DNA of 64,000 nt from Trichomonas vaginalis G3 (taxonomy: Eukaryota; Parabasalia; Trichomonadida; Trichomonadidae), in assembly GCF_026262505.1 (NCBI RefSeq), contig NC_067203.1, positions 17,124,392-17,188,391 on the forward strand, read 5' to 3'. Below are positions 46,311-56,676 of this stretch, piece after piece. Position 1 is the first letter of the stretch, and each line of letters starts with the position of its first letter. A model generated the notes under the pieces. It did no database searches, was not told the DNA's origin, and saw only the letters and a program-made list of their open reading frames with translations. The position numbers were made by a program, and so were the translations under genes.

Positions 46311-47672
46311 TTAAAGTTTATCGAGTGTTGAATCCTGAGTACATGTAAAGCCGTTGAATTGTTCCTGAGTATCTGCTCCGATAAGCGAACCATCTTCGAA
46401 GGAAACGCCACCAGTTTCGTGAGTGAATTCCTCGTCGAATAAAGAAGTATCTGTTGCGTTCTTGATCTTTGGCTTCCATTCTGGTTTTGTCTTCTTATTG
46501 AAGACGTTCTCCCAGTTGATGGATGCGAAGAATGGATGAGCCTTGATCTCTTCGTAATCTGAAGGTCCAGAACCGAGACGAGCTTCTGGATTACGGTTAA
46601 GGAGCTGGTTGATCAAGCTCCTTGCGTCATGGCTGACGTGGCTTGGGTACTTAACGTCGTCGCGAAGGATAGAACGATACATTTGATTTGTATTTTCATC
46701 GTAGAAAGGTGGGAGGCCTGTAAGCATTTCGTAAATAATAATGCCGTATGACCACCAGTCGACAGCTTTTGTATATGGAAGACGTTGAAGCATTTCGGGT
46801 GCAATATATTCTGGAGTACCACAGAATGTACTTGTAGTACCCATATCTGTATTCTTAGCAAGACCGAAGTCTGTGATCTTCAAGTGACCATCCTGGTCAA
46901 CGAGGATGTTTTCTGGCTTGAGATCGCGATAAATGAAGCCAAGTTTGTGAAGATAGCCAAGACCAAGGCAGATTTCGGCAGCGTATAAGCGGACACGGCT
47001 CTCTGCAAAGAGGGATTCTTCCTTAAGACGACCAAATAATTCACCACCTGGAACATAGTCCAAAACCATGAAAATTTTGGCATCTGTTTGGAATGTGTAG
47101 TGAGCGCAAACCAAGAATGGATGCTTGGTTGTCAAAAGAACGTTTCTTTCAGTAATTGTCTGTTCGACTTGATCTGATTCAGCAAGAAGACGCTTACTCA
47201 TAGTCTTAAGAGCGAAAAGCTTGCCTGTTTCTTTTTCTTTGACAAGTTGGACTTTACCGTAAGTACCGCGGCCAAGAACACCCAAAATTGTAAAGTCATC
47301 CATTGATACTTTCTTTGCTGGAGTTGTTGAATTCGAAGTTTGTACTGGAACACCGGCCTTCGGGATTCTCTTATTCTTAGAATTATTAATTGCGGCGGTT
47401 AAAACGGCTACCCATTCATTAACTTCGGCTTGTGTTTCTGGTACGACATAATATGTACGACCTGATGTAACAATTTTATAAGCTGGCTGCTTCTTGCAAT
47501 CTGGAGCTGGTGAAACTACAACTGTTGGATCAAGCGGAATCCTACCATGCTCATTTCCATCAGGTTTGTCATAGTAGACAAGCCAGTCATCTGTAAGTAC
47601 GAAGTATCTCTTCTTCCAGGTTTTAATCATACCTCCTTGCTTAGTAGCCCATCCAGTTTTGTACACAGACAT
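46311..47672 (-). CDS. AGC protein kinase with N-terminal PH domain (Akt/PKB-like)
   Basis: 453 residues. PH domain ~3-95 (KTGWATKQGGMIKTWKKRYF, then VNEWVAVLTAAI). Kinase domain ~127-382: GRGTYG 134-139, AxK lysine 156, YRDLKPEN 248-255, DFG 268-270, T-loop STFCGTPEYIAPE with Thr282. A C-terminal AGC tail follows, with a turn-motif area and a hydrophobic motif like F-x-G-F-T (439-443). All catalytic residues are present. Family knowledge: PH-AGC kinases are recruited by phosphoinositides and activated by PDK1 at the T-loop. Cytoplasm and plasma membrane are expected. An initiator-like TCATA lies ~23 bases before the start. Confidence 0.9.
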   Translation of the reverse strand: MSVYKTGWATKQGGMIKTWKKRYFVLTDDWLVYYDKPDGNEHGRIPLDPTVVVSPAPDCKKQPAYKIVTSGRTYYVVPETQAEVNEWVAVLTAAINNSKNKRIPKAGVPVQTSNSTTPAKKVSMDDFTILGVLGRGTYGKVQLVKEKETGKLFALKTMSKRLLAESDQVEQTITERNVLLTTKHPFLVCAHYTFQTDAKIFMVLDYVPGGELFGRLKEESLFAESRVRLYAAEICLGLGYLHKLGFIYRDLKPENILVDQDGHLKITDFGLAKNTDMGTTSTFCGTPEYIAPEMLQRLPYTKAVDWWSYGIIIYEMLTGLPPFYDENTNQMYRSILRDDVKYPSHVSHDARSLINQLLNRNPEARLGSGPSDYEEIKAHPFFASINWENVFNKKTKPEWKPKIKNATDTSLFDEEFTHETGGVSFEDGSLIGADTQEQFNGFTCTQDSTLDKL

Positions 47673-49004
47673 TTTTTTTTCTTAGATGACGATATGAATT
47701 TTTCTTAACTTTTGAGGTGAAATTATTTTTTTGAAAAGTTCGTTGGTGACCTTATCTTACCATAATAAGTCGGGTTTACTCATTTCTAAATTGCGTTCAA
47801 TGTGATGAATATTGCTTCAATTTATTTACCCTTTTGAGGGGAAAAAATAACCGCAATCGATAATCCTCGTAGGCAACACCTTTTAATATTTTCTATATTC
47901 TGCCGAATCGAAAACTGATGTTTTCAGGTATTTCAATATAAAATTAACGTATTATTTTTCCCTTTTTCTCTCAATTTTTACCTTTTTCTTTTTTGTCAAA
48001 TTTGACGTAACAATTGGGTCAGGTAGGATATGGATTATATTCTGTTAAATATGTTATTTTTTCTGAAATAAACGAAATTTTTCAGAAATTAGAAAGGTGA
48101 CCAAACTATTTTTTGAAAGTCCGCCATAACTTTAATGGTACTATTTCAGCGTGTACAATGAATACAAAAATTCTAAGAGTGCCACATAAAATAGTACTTT
48201 AGACTTGAGTTAATGCTACCAAGCAAATGTTAAAAAGATGACTTTAGTGTTTTGATAATCAAAGATTAAAATCATTATTGTCTAAATCAATAATCATAAC
48301 GACAGAAGTTAATGTTTTTTCATAAGTGCTTTAAATCCACTTTTAAAAGTATACCTCAAAAATCAAAATATCAAAAAAAAAATTGGCCGATAGGTTTGGC
48401 TTTAATTTTTGTCTGCTTTTATGATTTGATATGGATGTTATAATTTTAAAAGTTGAGCCAAATTCACCAATAGATTTTTGAGATTTGCAAATACTCAATA
48501 ATTTTCAGCGTGTTATCTTTTATTAAAAGAACTATTTGGTTTCAGTATCATATAAATTGATATTTACTTTCTATTTGAACCTTCATTTAGCTAATGATTT
48601 AATAATACAGATTTCATCTAGTCCTTATAAGAGAATTTTGAATTTGTTATAATAAAAAAACAAACAGATATAGCTTACACTTCTATAATAAAGATACCTT
48701 TTATAGAAATCAGTATGAAATGTGTTTTGGCTTATTGGAAGCATATCAGACATAATCGCCATAATCAAAAAATCTATATACCCAATAAGTAATAAATTTG
48801 TCGATATAGATTTTCCATAAAATTAGTTTTTAGTCTGATCTTAAAATAAATTTAATTTTTTATAAAAAAAATCACATTTAAAAGTACCTTTTTAGTAGCT
48901 CGAAATCCTGTTGGTGGATTTCGGGCGTACTTCAAAATTAGCTTTTCTTCTACATATGCAAGCTATATTTTAAATATGGAGCAAATCGGATCGGCGAAAG
49001 GAGT
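47673..49004. other. Long AT-rich spacer, no gene seen
   Basis: 1.3 kb without a credible gene, repeat or RNA. Confidence 0.5.
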
Positions 49005-49277
49005 TTAGTTACCTTTGAAATTAGTAATTTTTGCGATTCTTTCTTTATCGATGCTTGAAATCTTGTTCAATTGTCCAAATTCATTTAAGAAATTCGATGA
49101 TTCATATATCTTACTCTCAAAAAAGATTTCATGAATTTCGGAATCAACGACATAGTAATTCAAACGGATGATCGATTTCGGATTTTTGTTCATTGAATAT
49201 TGTGAGAGATTCCTCTCTGTTAACTCTAAATTTGGAAATTGATTTTTTATTTCTGAGTGTTGTTGAAATTTGGACAT
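49005..49277 (-). CDS. Small hypothetical protein (90 aa), doubtful
   Basis: ATG-to-stop frame, hydrophilic (MSKFQQHSEIKNQFPNLELT, then SSNFLNEFGQLNKISSIDKE). Codon composition is a little better than the surrounding spacer. No family recognised and no clear initiator. May be a decayed gene. Confidence 0.3.
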   Translation of the reverse strand: MSKFQQHSEIKNQFPNLELTERNLSQYSMNKNPKSIIRLNYYVVDSEIHEIFFESKIYESSNFLNEFGQLNKISSIDKERIAKITNFKGN

Positions 49278-50278
49278 TGAAATAGGACTAATTTTATTTA
49301 AAATGGAACTTTAAGATATGAAAAATATAAAATTCCATTTATTCCCTTTTCTATTCTTTTGATTAATGAACTTTTAGCGACATATGAGTAAAATTCTGAT
49401 AATTCGTACGTATTCTGTAATTAATGGATATGTTGCATGTGCAAACATCTAGGAAAGACACAATGTTAAGCAATCTTCATCTGAATGCTTAGCATTCAGC
49501 GATAATCGGGTATAATAACCCTTTTTATTTTGATACGATCATTTTTGAGTTATTGGTCTCATCTAAAATTATTGTTTTGATTCAAATGCTTTTCGAATAT
49601 CCAACCAATAAGTTATTGTTGTTCTATGGATAAATGCAGAGGATTTCTTTATTCATGTTAATTTGAATTGAATTATTTGTATTTTACTCTCACAGGATTC
49701 AAAATAAACTATATTTTAGGCTTAAAACTCAGTTAAATCCATATTAATTCAGTTCATATAATATGTATACAGATCGTATTAACTGTAGAGTTACTGTATT
49801 ATATATTAGAGTGTGTGCCCTTACATATCTCCATAGTCATATTGTTATGTATTTATCCAGTATATACATAATTACAAAATTTTTGCTCAGGTATCTCTGA
49901 GACCCCAACCTTAAAAAATACTATTCTAGGAGAAGCAGATGTAGAATGAACTCGAAAGCCAGTAATATCATCATAATTCCTTTTAGTTAGTGAGTTAACT
50001 AATTCAAAAATATGAAGTTTCCATTTCATTTTGATGACATCAAAAAACACTCATATTTCAATAATGATCGTATAAAGCAGTAAATGCATAAGTATTGTTT
50101 AAACTCCGCTTTGGTCTACTGGATATAATATAGTATGTACCCTTACATATTCATATGGATTACATACAAATCTTGTTTAATGATAAAACTATTTAGCAAG
50201 AAAAAATATAGTAAAAATACTTAAATTTAGTTTAATTAATTAAGATAATGTAGTTAAATGATGTATATAGTTGATATA
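49278..50278. other. AT-rich spacer with a weak duplicate word
   Basis: GTGTGCCCTTACATAT near 49,812 and GTATGTACCCTTACATAT near 50,133 are similar, hinting at an old repeat. A 65-codon minus-strand frame at 49,853-50,050 is not convincing. Confidence 0.35.
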
Positions 50279-50767
50279 TCATTCAATTGTTACACCATCC
50301 AAAACGCAAATGATTCCTGTGCCAACTTGGAAAAAGCCGTGTTTTTCGTAGAAAGCCAATCGTTCTTTTGCTTTCACAGATGTGGGAGCAGGAGTAAGGG
50401 CTTCAAGAGCACCATAATCATTTTCTTTTGCGTACTTCTTTAAATGCTCCATCAGTATTTTACCAACACCATGTCCACGGTAATTTTCGTCGACAATCAA
50501 ATCAGCAATGTTCAGTGATTTGCAAGACAATTCCAATGTATACAATCTGTTGCACATTGCACATCCAATTGGAGTTCCATTTTTCTCGGCAATGAAAATT
50601 GGTGTTTCATCAGGATTTTTAAGTACATGCTTATAGATAGAATCGAACTTGGGGAACTTATACTCTTGATTTGTTCCTATACTGACATTAACCAAACTGG
50701 CAAGGCATTTTTTGATGAAACTTCCATCATTGTATGAAGCATTACGAACTTTGATTCCTGAGCTCAT
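50279..50767 (-). CDS. GNAT-family N-acetyltransferase
   Basis: 162 residues from the ATG at 50,767 (MSSGIKVRNASYNDGSFIKK). GNAT motif order is clear: PIFIAEKNGTPIGCAMCN (beta strands before the core), LNIADLIVDENYRGHGVGKI (motif A, acetyl-CoA pyrophosphate loop R-G-H-G-V-G), then AKERLAFYEKHGFFQVGTGI (motif B, 'fYek.GF'). Substrate unknown; could be a protein, polyamine or small amine. An initiator-like TCATTTTTC precedes the start by ~18 bases. Confidence 0.85.
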   Translation of the reverse strand: MSSGIKVRNASYNDGSFIKKCLASLVNVSIGTNQEYKFPKFDSIYKHVLKNPDETPIFIAEKNGTPIGCAMCNRLYTLELSCKSLNIADLIVDENYRGHGVGKILMEHLKKYAKENDYGALEALTPAPTSVKAKERLAFYEKHGFFQVGTGIICVLDGVTIE

Positions 50768-52337
50768 GAGAATCAATAAGAAAAATGATGCTGTTTATCT
50801 TATTCAATTCATGTTTTTATCATTGAATAAGTCCGAAAATTGATCCAATTTTATCACACTTTTTTCAATAAACCGAGGTTAATTTCAGTAAAACCGACCG
50901 TTTCCAATATTCAATTGAAGATCGCAAATTTATGAGCAATGCACGATTTATGTGGTTTGAATATGAAAGAGACTCATTTGACAAAATGATTGTATTCTCT
51001 TTCAATTTTTGAATGTAAATTTTATTTTCTCAAATCTAGGGAAAATTCAATACTTTAATGATTGTCAACTCCCACATTTATATAGTTTAAGTGTAATTAT
51101 CCATATATCTGTAATTTAAATTGAATATATTCAAAAAATCGAGGTTATTGGTAACTTTTTAAATTGATTCTCAATAATTGTGATACTCACAAATATAATT
51201 TTCATTTGAAAAGTGATGAATTCTGCTATAAACCAACTCTCTGAACAATGATTTAAATTTTGAAACTTTTTTGTCAATATTACTTAAATTCGCGAAATAT
51301 TATTTTTGAATTAGTCAGTATTGATATTTACGATTGCACATCTTCAAACAAGGATTTTCTGAAGTTCGGAATAATAATTGGTATTTTATTGAATATTTGG
51401 ATTCCCTCTATTTTAAAATTCAAAGAAAATCATATCAATAATTGTTTTTCCAAACCAATAAAATGCAGTCGAGCAATATGGGCGTTATTTATTTTAATTT
51501 TTTGGGAAAATCAAATTTCAATTTCCATTAATATATGAAAAATCATGTTTTCAATACAATAGTTTCATTTACATTTTCTTTAAAGAATCTAAATTTATAA
51601 CACAATCAGAAAAGAATAATGATTTTGGCAAAAATAAATTCATTTTTTAATTTCATTAAAATATACAAATCTAGTCCATGTATAATATGTCAGCATGCTT
51701 TCCATCTGAACCTCCATGTCAGATAATTCCAATAAAAAAAAGATAATTATCAAAAATTACAAGTCTTTAGTTCCAGTATTTCATCCTTCCATACACTAGT
51801 CTACTTACTGTTATTATGTTAAAGCAATCGCAAAAATCGTAAATTTATCGGTCTGGATTTGCGAATCTTTTGTTCTAAAATTTGAAAATGTTTAGCTCAA
51901 TCGAATTGTTTTTCATTATGCGACATATAAAAATATATGAATGCACATAATTTCTTCTTTTGTAGATAAGATGAAAAGAACGCAGTCACGCTCAATCTCC
52001 AATCAGAGGATATTATAAATTATTCATTTCATATTTTACATCTTGTTAAAATATTGCACTATTTCAATGAATTGTTGGCCATGTTGTTGATTGTGTTATT
52101 GCTTGTATGCTTGTAAACTTTATAATAAAAAAAAATAAATTTAAAAAAATTAATCTCTAATAGTACTAAAACTCTATATTTTACTAAACTAGTTCTATAT
52201 ATTATGTATTTTCTTAAAAATTCTTCTGAAACAATTAAAAAATAATATAAATCAAATAAAATGAAAAATAGTACAAAAAAGCACATAGAAAATGCATTTT
52301 GAATAAAATCCAAAAGCATTACTATGGAAATAAAAAG
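50768..52337. other. Long AT-rich spacer, no gene seen
   Basis: 1.57 kb. Short frames (for example near 51,260-51,538) lack an ATG and look non-coding. No repeat or RNA recognised. Confidence 0.45.
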
Positions 52338-53648
52338 TTATTCAGAATTTGAGTATCTATTGATTAAATTTTGGCAATGTATTCTTATATCTTCATTTGA
52401 AGAGTCAGACATTCTTTCAAGAGCATCAAAACCGAGACAATCATTCAACTGATTGAATAAAAATTCATTGTTTTGAGGATCAGAGACTTTTTCAGTCAAA
52501 ATATTGACAAGTTCAAGACCAAATGCAGTGTAATCATCTTCAAATTCAGATGAAATGTATTCAAGAGATTCTGAAAACATTCTGAAATCTAATTCACTAA
52601 TTTCAGATCCAATCTTAGAAATTATTGAATTAAATAGTATAATATAAGGTCCCTTATTAGCAAACGGTGAATTCTCACATTTTTCAACAATGTAGACTAT
52701 AAAATCTGATTCACAAAATAATTTATAAAATTCTTCGGATTCGAGAAGAAAAGAAAGCATAACCATGATTGATCTGACGATACTCGTGTCATATATGTCA
52801 ATTGACTGCTTAATTAACTCCAAATCAATTCCATTATAAAAAATGCCACTTGAAGCAAGAGTTCCAATCAAATCGCATGCCTTCTTGAATGTATTGCTAT
52901 TTGTTGAGCATAAAAGCTTGGAAATATAAGCAAAAGATGAATCTGGAAGTAAATTTTGTTCTGCAAGGTAATTTCCGAAATTTAAAGCGTAAGGAAGATG
53001 TGAAAGTTCTATGTTGTGTCCTTCAATTGATTTCTCGAAGATTTGGATGAGAAATGGAGCAGATATTTCGATTAATTCTGGTTTTATAAAAATTTTTATG
53101 TAAATGAATAAATATTGACAAAATGAGAAGTTTGGAAGGAGCGTGAAATTGAAAATACATTCTGCAGAAAAAATTGAAGAAACATACTCAAAATTATGGT
53201 GTGAGAGTGATAAAAGTAGCAAATATAAGCTGTTGTCTGAAACTACTAATGGGTCTTGGTGGATGTTTTCGAGTAAATGCTCGAGAAATTGTAATGAGAT
53301 TATTTTTTCGCAAAATTCAGGAGATTTTGAGATAATACTTGATGTACATGCAAGTGCATTTGTTATACAGTTGCAGTAATGATTTGTGCAGCAAATCGAT
53401 GAAATAAAAATGAAAAATTCTTCATTTGAGTCATTTAATTCGAATTCTTCTGAATCTAAGATCTTTGAAAATGCACTTAAGCTTGCTGCAAGAAGTGGTA
53501 AATTACCTTTTTCGTTGTATTCAATAATTGAATTAATATTTCTTTCAAAATAGTCTTCTTCATAGGAAGAATCATAATCATACTCTTCCTCGCCGTCACT
53601 CAAGTTTTTTCGTTCTTTTGTTTCATTAAATGGCTCTTTATATTCCAT
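52338..53648 (-). CDS. Armadillo-like helical-repeat protein (436 aa)
   Basis: I prefer the ATG at 53,648 (MEYKEPFNETKERKNLSDGE); one at 53,723 would add 25 residues. After an acidic N-terminus (EEEYDYDSSYEEDYFERN) the protein is all helical, with repeated ~45-residue units of armadillo or HEAT character (LLAASLSAFSKILDSEEF, ALACTSSIISKSPEFCEKII, FKKACDLIGTLASSGIF). It ends ALERMSDSSNEDIRIHCQNL, like the last repeat of importin-alpha-type solenoids ('nedI...a..li..y'). Likely a protein-binding scaffold; no closer family recognised. Confidence 0.65.
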   Translation of the reverse strand: MEYKEPFNETKERKNLSDGEEEYDYDSSYEEDYFERNINSIIEYNEKGNLPLLAASLSAFSKILDSEEFELNDSNEEFFIFISSICCTNHYCNCITNALACTSSIISKSPEFCEKIISLQFLEHLLENIHQDPLVVSDNSLYLLLLSLSHHNFEYVSSIFSAECIFNFTLLPNFSFCQYLFIYIKIFIKPELIEISAPFLIQIFEKSIEGHNIELSHLPYALNFGNYLAEQNLLPDSSFAYISKLLCSTNSNTFKKACDLIGTLASSGIFYNGIDLELIKQSIDIYDTSIVRSIMVMLSFLLESEEFYKLFCESDFIVYIVEKCENSPFANKGPYIILFNSIISKIGSEISELDFRMFSESLEYISSEFEDDYTAFGLELVNILTEKVSDPQNNEFLFNQLNDCLGFDALERMSDSSNEDIRIHCQNLINRYSNSE

Positions 53649-53937
53649 GATTTTTATACATTGCCACTTTTTTATATGTTCTCTCCGCATCTGAACAACA
53701 TTTAGCGACCAATAGTCAATCATTCAAATTCCAACGCTATTATGATATATGGAGAATAGTATGCAATGATACCATTAGTAAATTTTATAATTGAGAGATG
53801 TTTCAATAAAAAATTAGCTTTGGTGCTTAACATATTAATTATATTAGTTGTCTGAAAATGATTAGATGATAGAAGAGATAAACTTTCAGAGAATAAAAAA
53901 AAAATTGAAAATTATCAAACAAAAATATAACAAATAT

Positions 53938-54732
53938 TTAAACAGAATTAGTAAATACCATTCTAAAAGCTCTAAATCTATGGTTAATTTTTGGAGATTG
54001 GTTAATATGAGCTTGGTTCATAACTCCTCCGTATTTTGGATTTGGTTCAATGAAAAACAGTCTTCCTACACGTGAATGGACCATTGCCATAGTACACATA
54101 CAGCATGGTTCGTAGTAGCAGTAGACATCTAAGTTTGTACAAAGGTAAGAATCGTTTTGTATTGCCCATCTTGATGCCTCTCCAACAGCATCAATTACAC
54201 CGTGCTCAAAACAGCATTCGCAGTTATCGCAATCTGATTTTGCTTTTGCAACAACTAAAGGAGTATCTGGTTTTGCAATTATAATGCATTTCTCATTATA
54301 ACACTTCTCTAAATACTTAATGTGTTCGTCAATATTGACTTTTTCTGGTAAAGATTGGTCAATTAAATTATTCATTGGCCAAAATGCATGTGCTTGGTTT
54401 TTCTGTTCGAGATTTCGAGGACACCAACATGGAAGATTAATGAAAAATACATCTGTTGATAGTCCAAGCTCTTGTAATTTGTTTTTAACCATTTCTACTT
54501 CATCTTTGGAATATGATAGTACAACTGACTTTCTTCCATCAGGTTCTAACCTAAATCGTTGTATGTGTCTCCTTCTTTCTATTTGAAAGTTCTGATTAAT
54601 CACATTTGCATTTTTTGGATCGATTGTCGTAGCAATTCCTTCTTCAAACATCATGTCTCCATCAAGAGCATTGCTTGCAATCTCTTTTAATTCTGCTGGA
54701 GGCAAAGTTGGTGTTGAATTTTGAATTCCCAT
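53938..54732 (-). CDS. ADAT3: ADAT3/Tad3-like subunit of tRNA adenosine deaminase
   Basis: 264 residues. The C-terminal deaminase domain has HGV at 177-179, where ADAT3/Tad3 has H-x-V instead of the catalytic H-A-E, and EPCCMC at 208-213 for zinc, followed by AMVHSRVGRLFFIEPNP. The NHRFRAFR near the C-terminus (250-257) is the ADAT3 'NHrF.vFr' hallmark. The N-terminal ~150 residues are the variable ADAT3 extension. With ADAT2, this subunit converts A34 to inosine in tRNA anticodons; ADAT3 is non-catalytic and helps bind tRNA. The ADAT2 partner is not in this window. Confidence 0.85.
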   Translation of the reverse strand: MGIQNSTPTLPPAELKEIASNALDGDMMFEEGIATTIDPKNANVINQNFQIERRRHIQRFRLEPDGRKSVVLSYSKDEVEMVKNKLQELGLSTDVFFINLPCWCPRNLEQKNQAHAFWPMNNLIDQSLPEKVNIDEHIKYLEKCYNEKCIIIAKPDTPLVVAKAKSDCDNCECCFEHGVIDAVGEASRWAIQNDSYLCTNLDVYCYYEPCCMCTMAMVHSRVGRLFFIEPNPKYGGVMNQAHINQSPKINHRFRAFRMVFTNSV

Positions 54733-55023
54733 GCAAAATCTGTCACTTTTTTACAAGAATTTCATCCAAAAATCATTTATGGAATTGTGACACTGAAGTT
54801 CATTGCAATAAATAACAAATATGTGTGATTTGTGATGATATGGATGAGTTATTCAGGCTTTTAAATGAATATTAAATTAATATATAGTGAATAGTTTCAT
54901 TTTTATAGTGTTTACATGTTATTGTTGTCATTAAAAGGAAAATTGTATTATTATAAGGATGTCAATTCGGAAAATTGTTTTCATTTTAGGAGAATATAAT
55001 TTTCCTTTTGGAAAATTTAAAAA

Positions 55024-55045
55024 GTGAGACGCGCAGGATTCGAAC
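55024..55045 (-). other. tRNA 3'-end-like relic inside element copy A
   Basis: On the minus strand the sequence reads GTTCGAATCCTGCGCGTCTC and then AC. That is a perfect T-loop (TTCGAAT, B-box core), a 3' T-stem strand and an acceptor-like strand, followed by a T run. The matching 5' strands of the stems and the rest of a tRNA are absent. Same in copy B at 58,073-58,094. At best a captured fragment or a lone B box. Confidence 0.4.
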
Positions 55046-56010
55046 TTTTTTAAAAGTTGATTTAAATATATTCTCGTGTGGATTCTAAGGATAATATCAT
55101 ATTTAAAATAAGAATATACTAGTTTAGGTGGTATAATTTTTTTCGATAAATTTGAGAGCATGTACGTTTAGGGCATCAAAAGTGTCAATTCGCTCAGCGA
55201 AAGCTGAGCTAGCTTCGTTCTCGAAAGAATAGGGAAGGAGTGAAAGAGAGTGATACAGATGTTGACACATTCATATCATTTCAACAAATTTTGATCAAAT
55301 TGAAATTCAATGAAATTCAATTCACTTCATATCCTTCAGTCAGTACATCGACATCCTTCTACATCACAATGATAACTCGTGCATCAATAGTTCTACAACT
55401 AACTCAGAAAAAACAAGATTTTTCCTTCCAGCTTACAGCTTTTAAAAAGTTTCGATGATAAAAATCACTCTACTCTTGTTTATCGATATGTTGTGATAGT
55501 AGGTAAACGTATTCTTATCGATATTAATAAAAATATTTTTACGAAAATCTGAACCAATTACAGAGTTATTCATAAAGTTTATGATAACTGTAATTACTTC
55601 ATCTTTGTTTTATATTTGAATAAACAATTTAATTTAATTTGCATAATTTTTTTTAGTTGAAAGACAGGAAACTTAGTTGAGTTTGTATTATTTTTATCGT
55701 TCAATTCATTGTATATGTGAGTGATCCAGATATTTAAGATATTTAGAAAAAATTTATTAATTTGATTAACAAATTTTAATCAAAATAGCAAAACTCTATT
55801 TGATAGCTGTAAACAAATAATAATTTCTATTTCAACCAAAATCACTTATTTTCATCTAAACGTATAAAATTGTCAATTTTATGAGAATAAATTTAAAATC
55901 TCATGAAATATAAAGGAGAGTAATATTTTTCAATTTTCTTTTTTTCTTTCTCTCAAATATTTTCTATTGGGAATTTTCTTGTTATCAAAAAATAATTTTG
56001 CAAATTATCT

Positions 56011-56059
56011 CAGACTTTTCAGAGGATTGAGTTGCCACTCAATCCTCGGAAATAGTCTG
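56011..56059. other. Perfect hairpin inside the copy A-specific segment
   Basis: AGGATTGAGT TGCC ACTCAATCCT, a 10-bp perfect stem with a 4-base loop, with further pairing outside (CAGAC ... GTCTG). It lies in the ~150 bp that copy B lacks. Confidence 0.6.
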
Positions 56060-56676
56060 TGGTAATTTTTAGTCTCTACACTATTTCAATATAAGCTCCA
56101 TTTTTAAACAGTTTTTAAAAATCGAGCATTGAAAAGTGTGATGAGACTTTAATATTTGTTTATTTCATTACATACAATAAAATTTTAAAAACTCTATTTC
56201 TTCACAAGAAAATTTTTTTCCTTAATATGAAGAAACATTTTGTTCTCCATTTGATGCTGAGTCTAAATCTCGATTTTTGAATTTTCTTCTTTCCAAATTT
56301 CTTTTTTCCAAATTAGAAGTTTAATTCAAATTTTCAATAGTTTATATATTTTCTCAAACCGTCTTAGATTTTCTCACTTTTTAGGGATTTTCTCTCAAAA
56401 TATACAAAAATAGTAATACCAATAAATGTGTCTAATATACTTTAAAACCATCGTGATAAAATTCAAAAACGAAGAGTTCTTCTCTCCAAATTTTTTTCAA
56501 AATCAAAAAAATGAGATAAAAAAACACGTTTGGAAAATTCATTTTTAGCATTTTAGGAATTTTCTCACTTTTCTTCCAAATTGACATCCTTAATTATTAT
56601 AGTACTATTAAAAACTTTAAAATTAGATAGAAAAGAAATATGAAAAACAATTTATTAAAAAAAAGTCCGTGGGAAA

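Larger units (their letters stand above)
54956..56590 (+). mobile_element. TA-flanked inverted-repeat element, copy A (1,635 bp)
   Basis: Begins AGGATGTCAATTCGGAAAAT and ends with the reverse-complement type TTCCAAATTGACATCCT, with TA on each outer side (Tc1/mariner-like target). Copy B is at 58,005-59,488 in the same orientation, with only scattered differences. Short frames on both strands (~70 codons) show no known domain, so it is non-autonomous. Copy A has ~150 bp (about 56,000-56,150) absent from B. The two copies bracket the glycosyltransferase gene. Confidence 0.8.

Noticed and set aside
51260-51538. 92-codon plus-strand frame
   Set aside because: No ATG at its start, AT-driven composition and no initiator or recognisable motif.
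55000-55060. A functional tRNA gene
   Set aside because: Only the 3' T-loop/acceptor-like piece exists; no D-arm, anticodon arm or 5' acceptor strand is found upstream.
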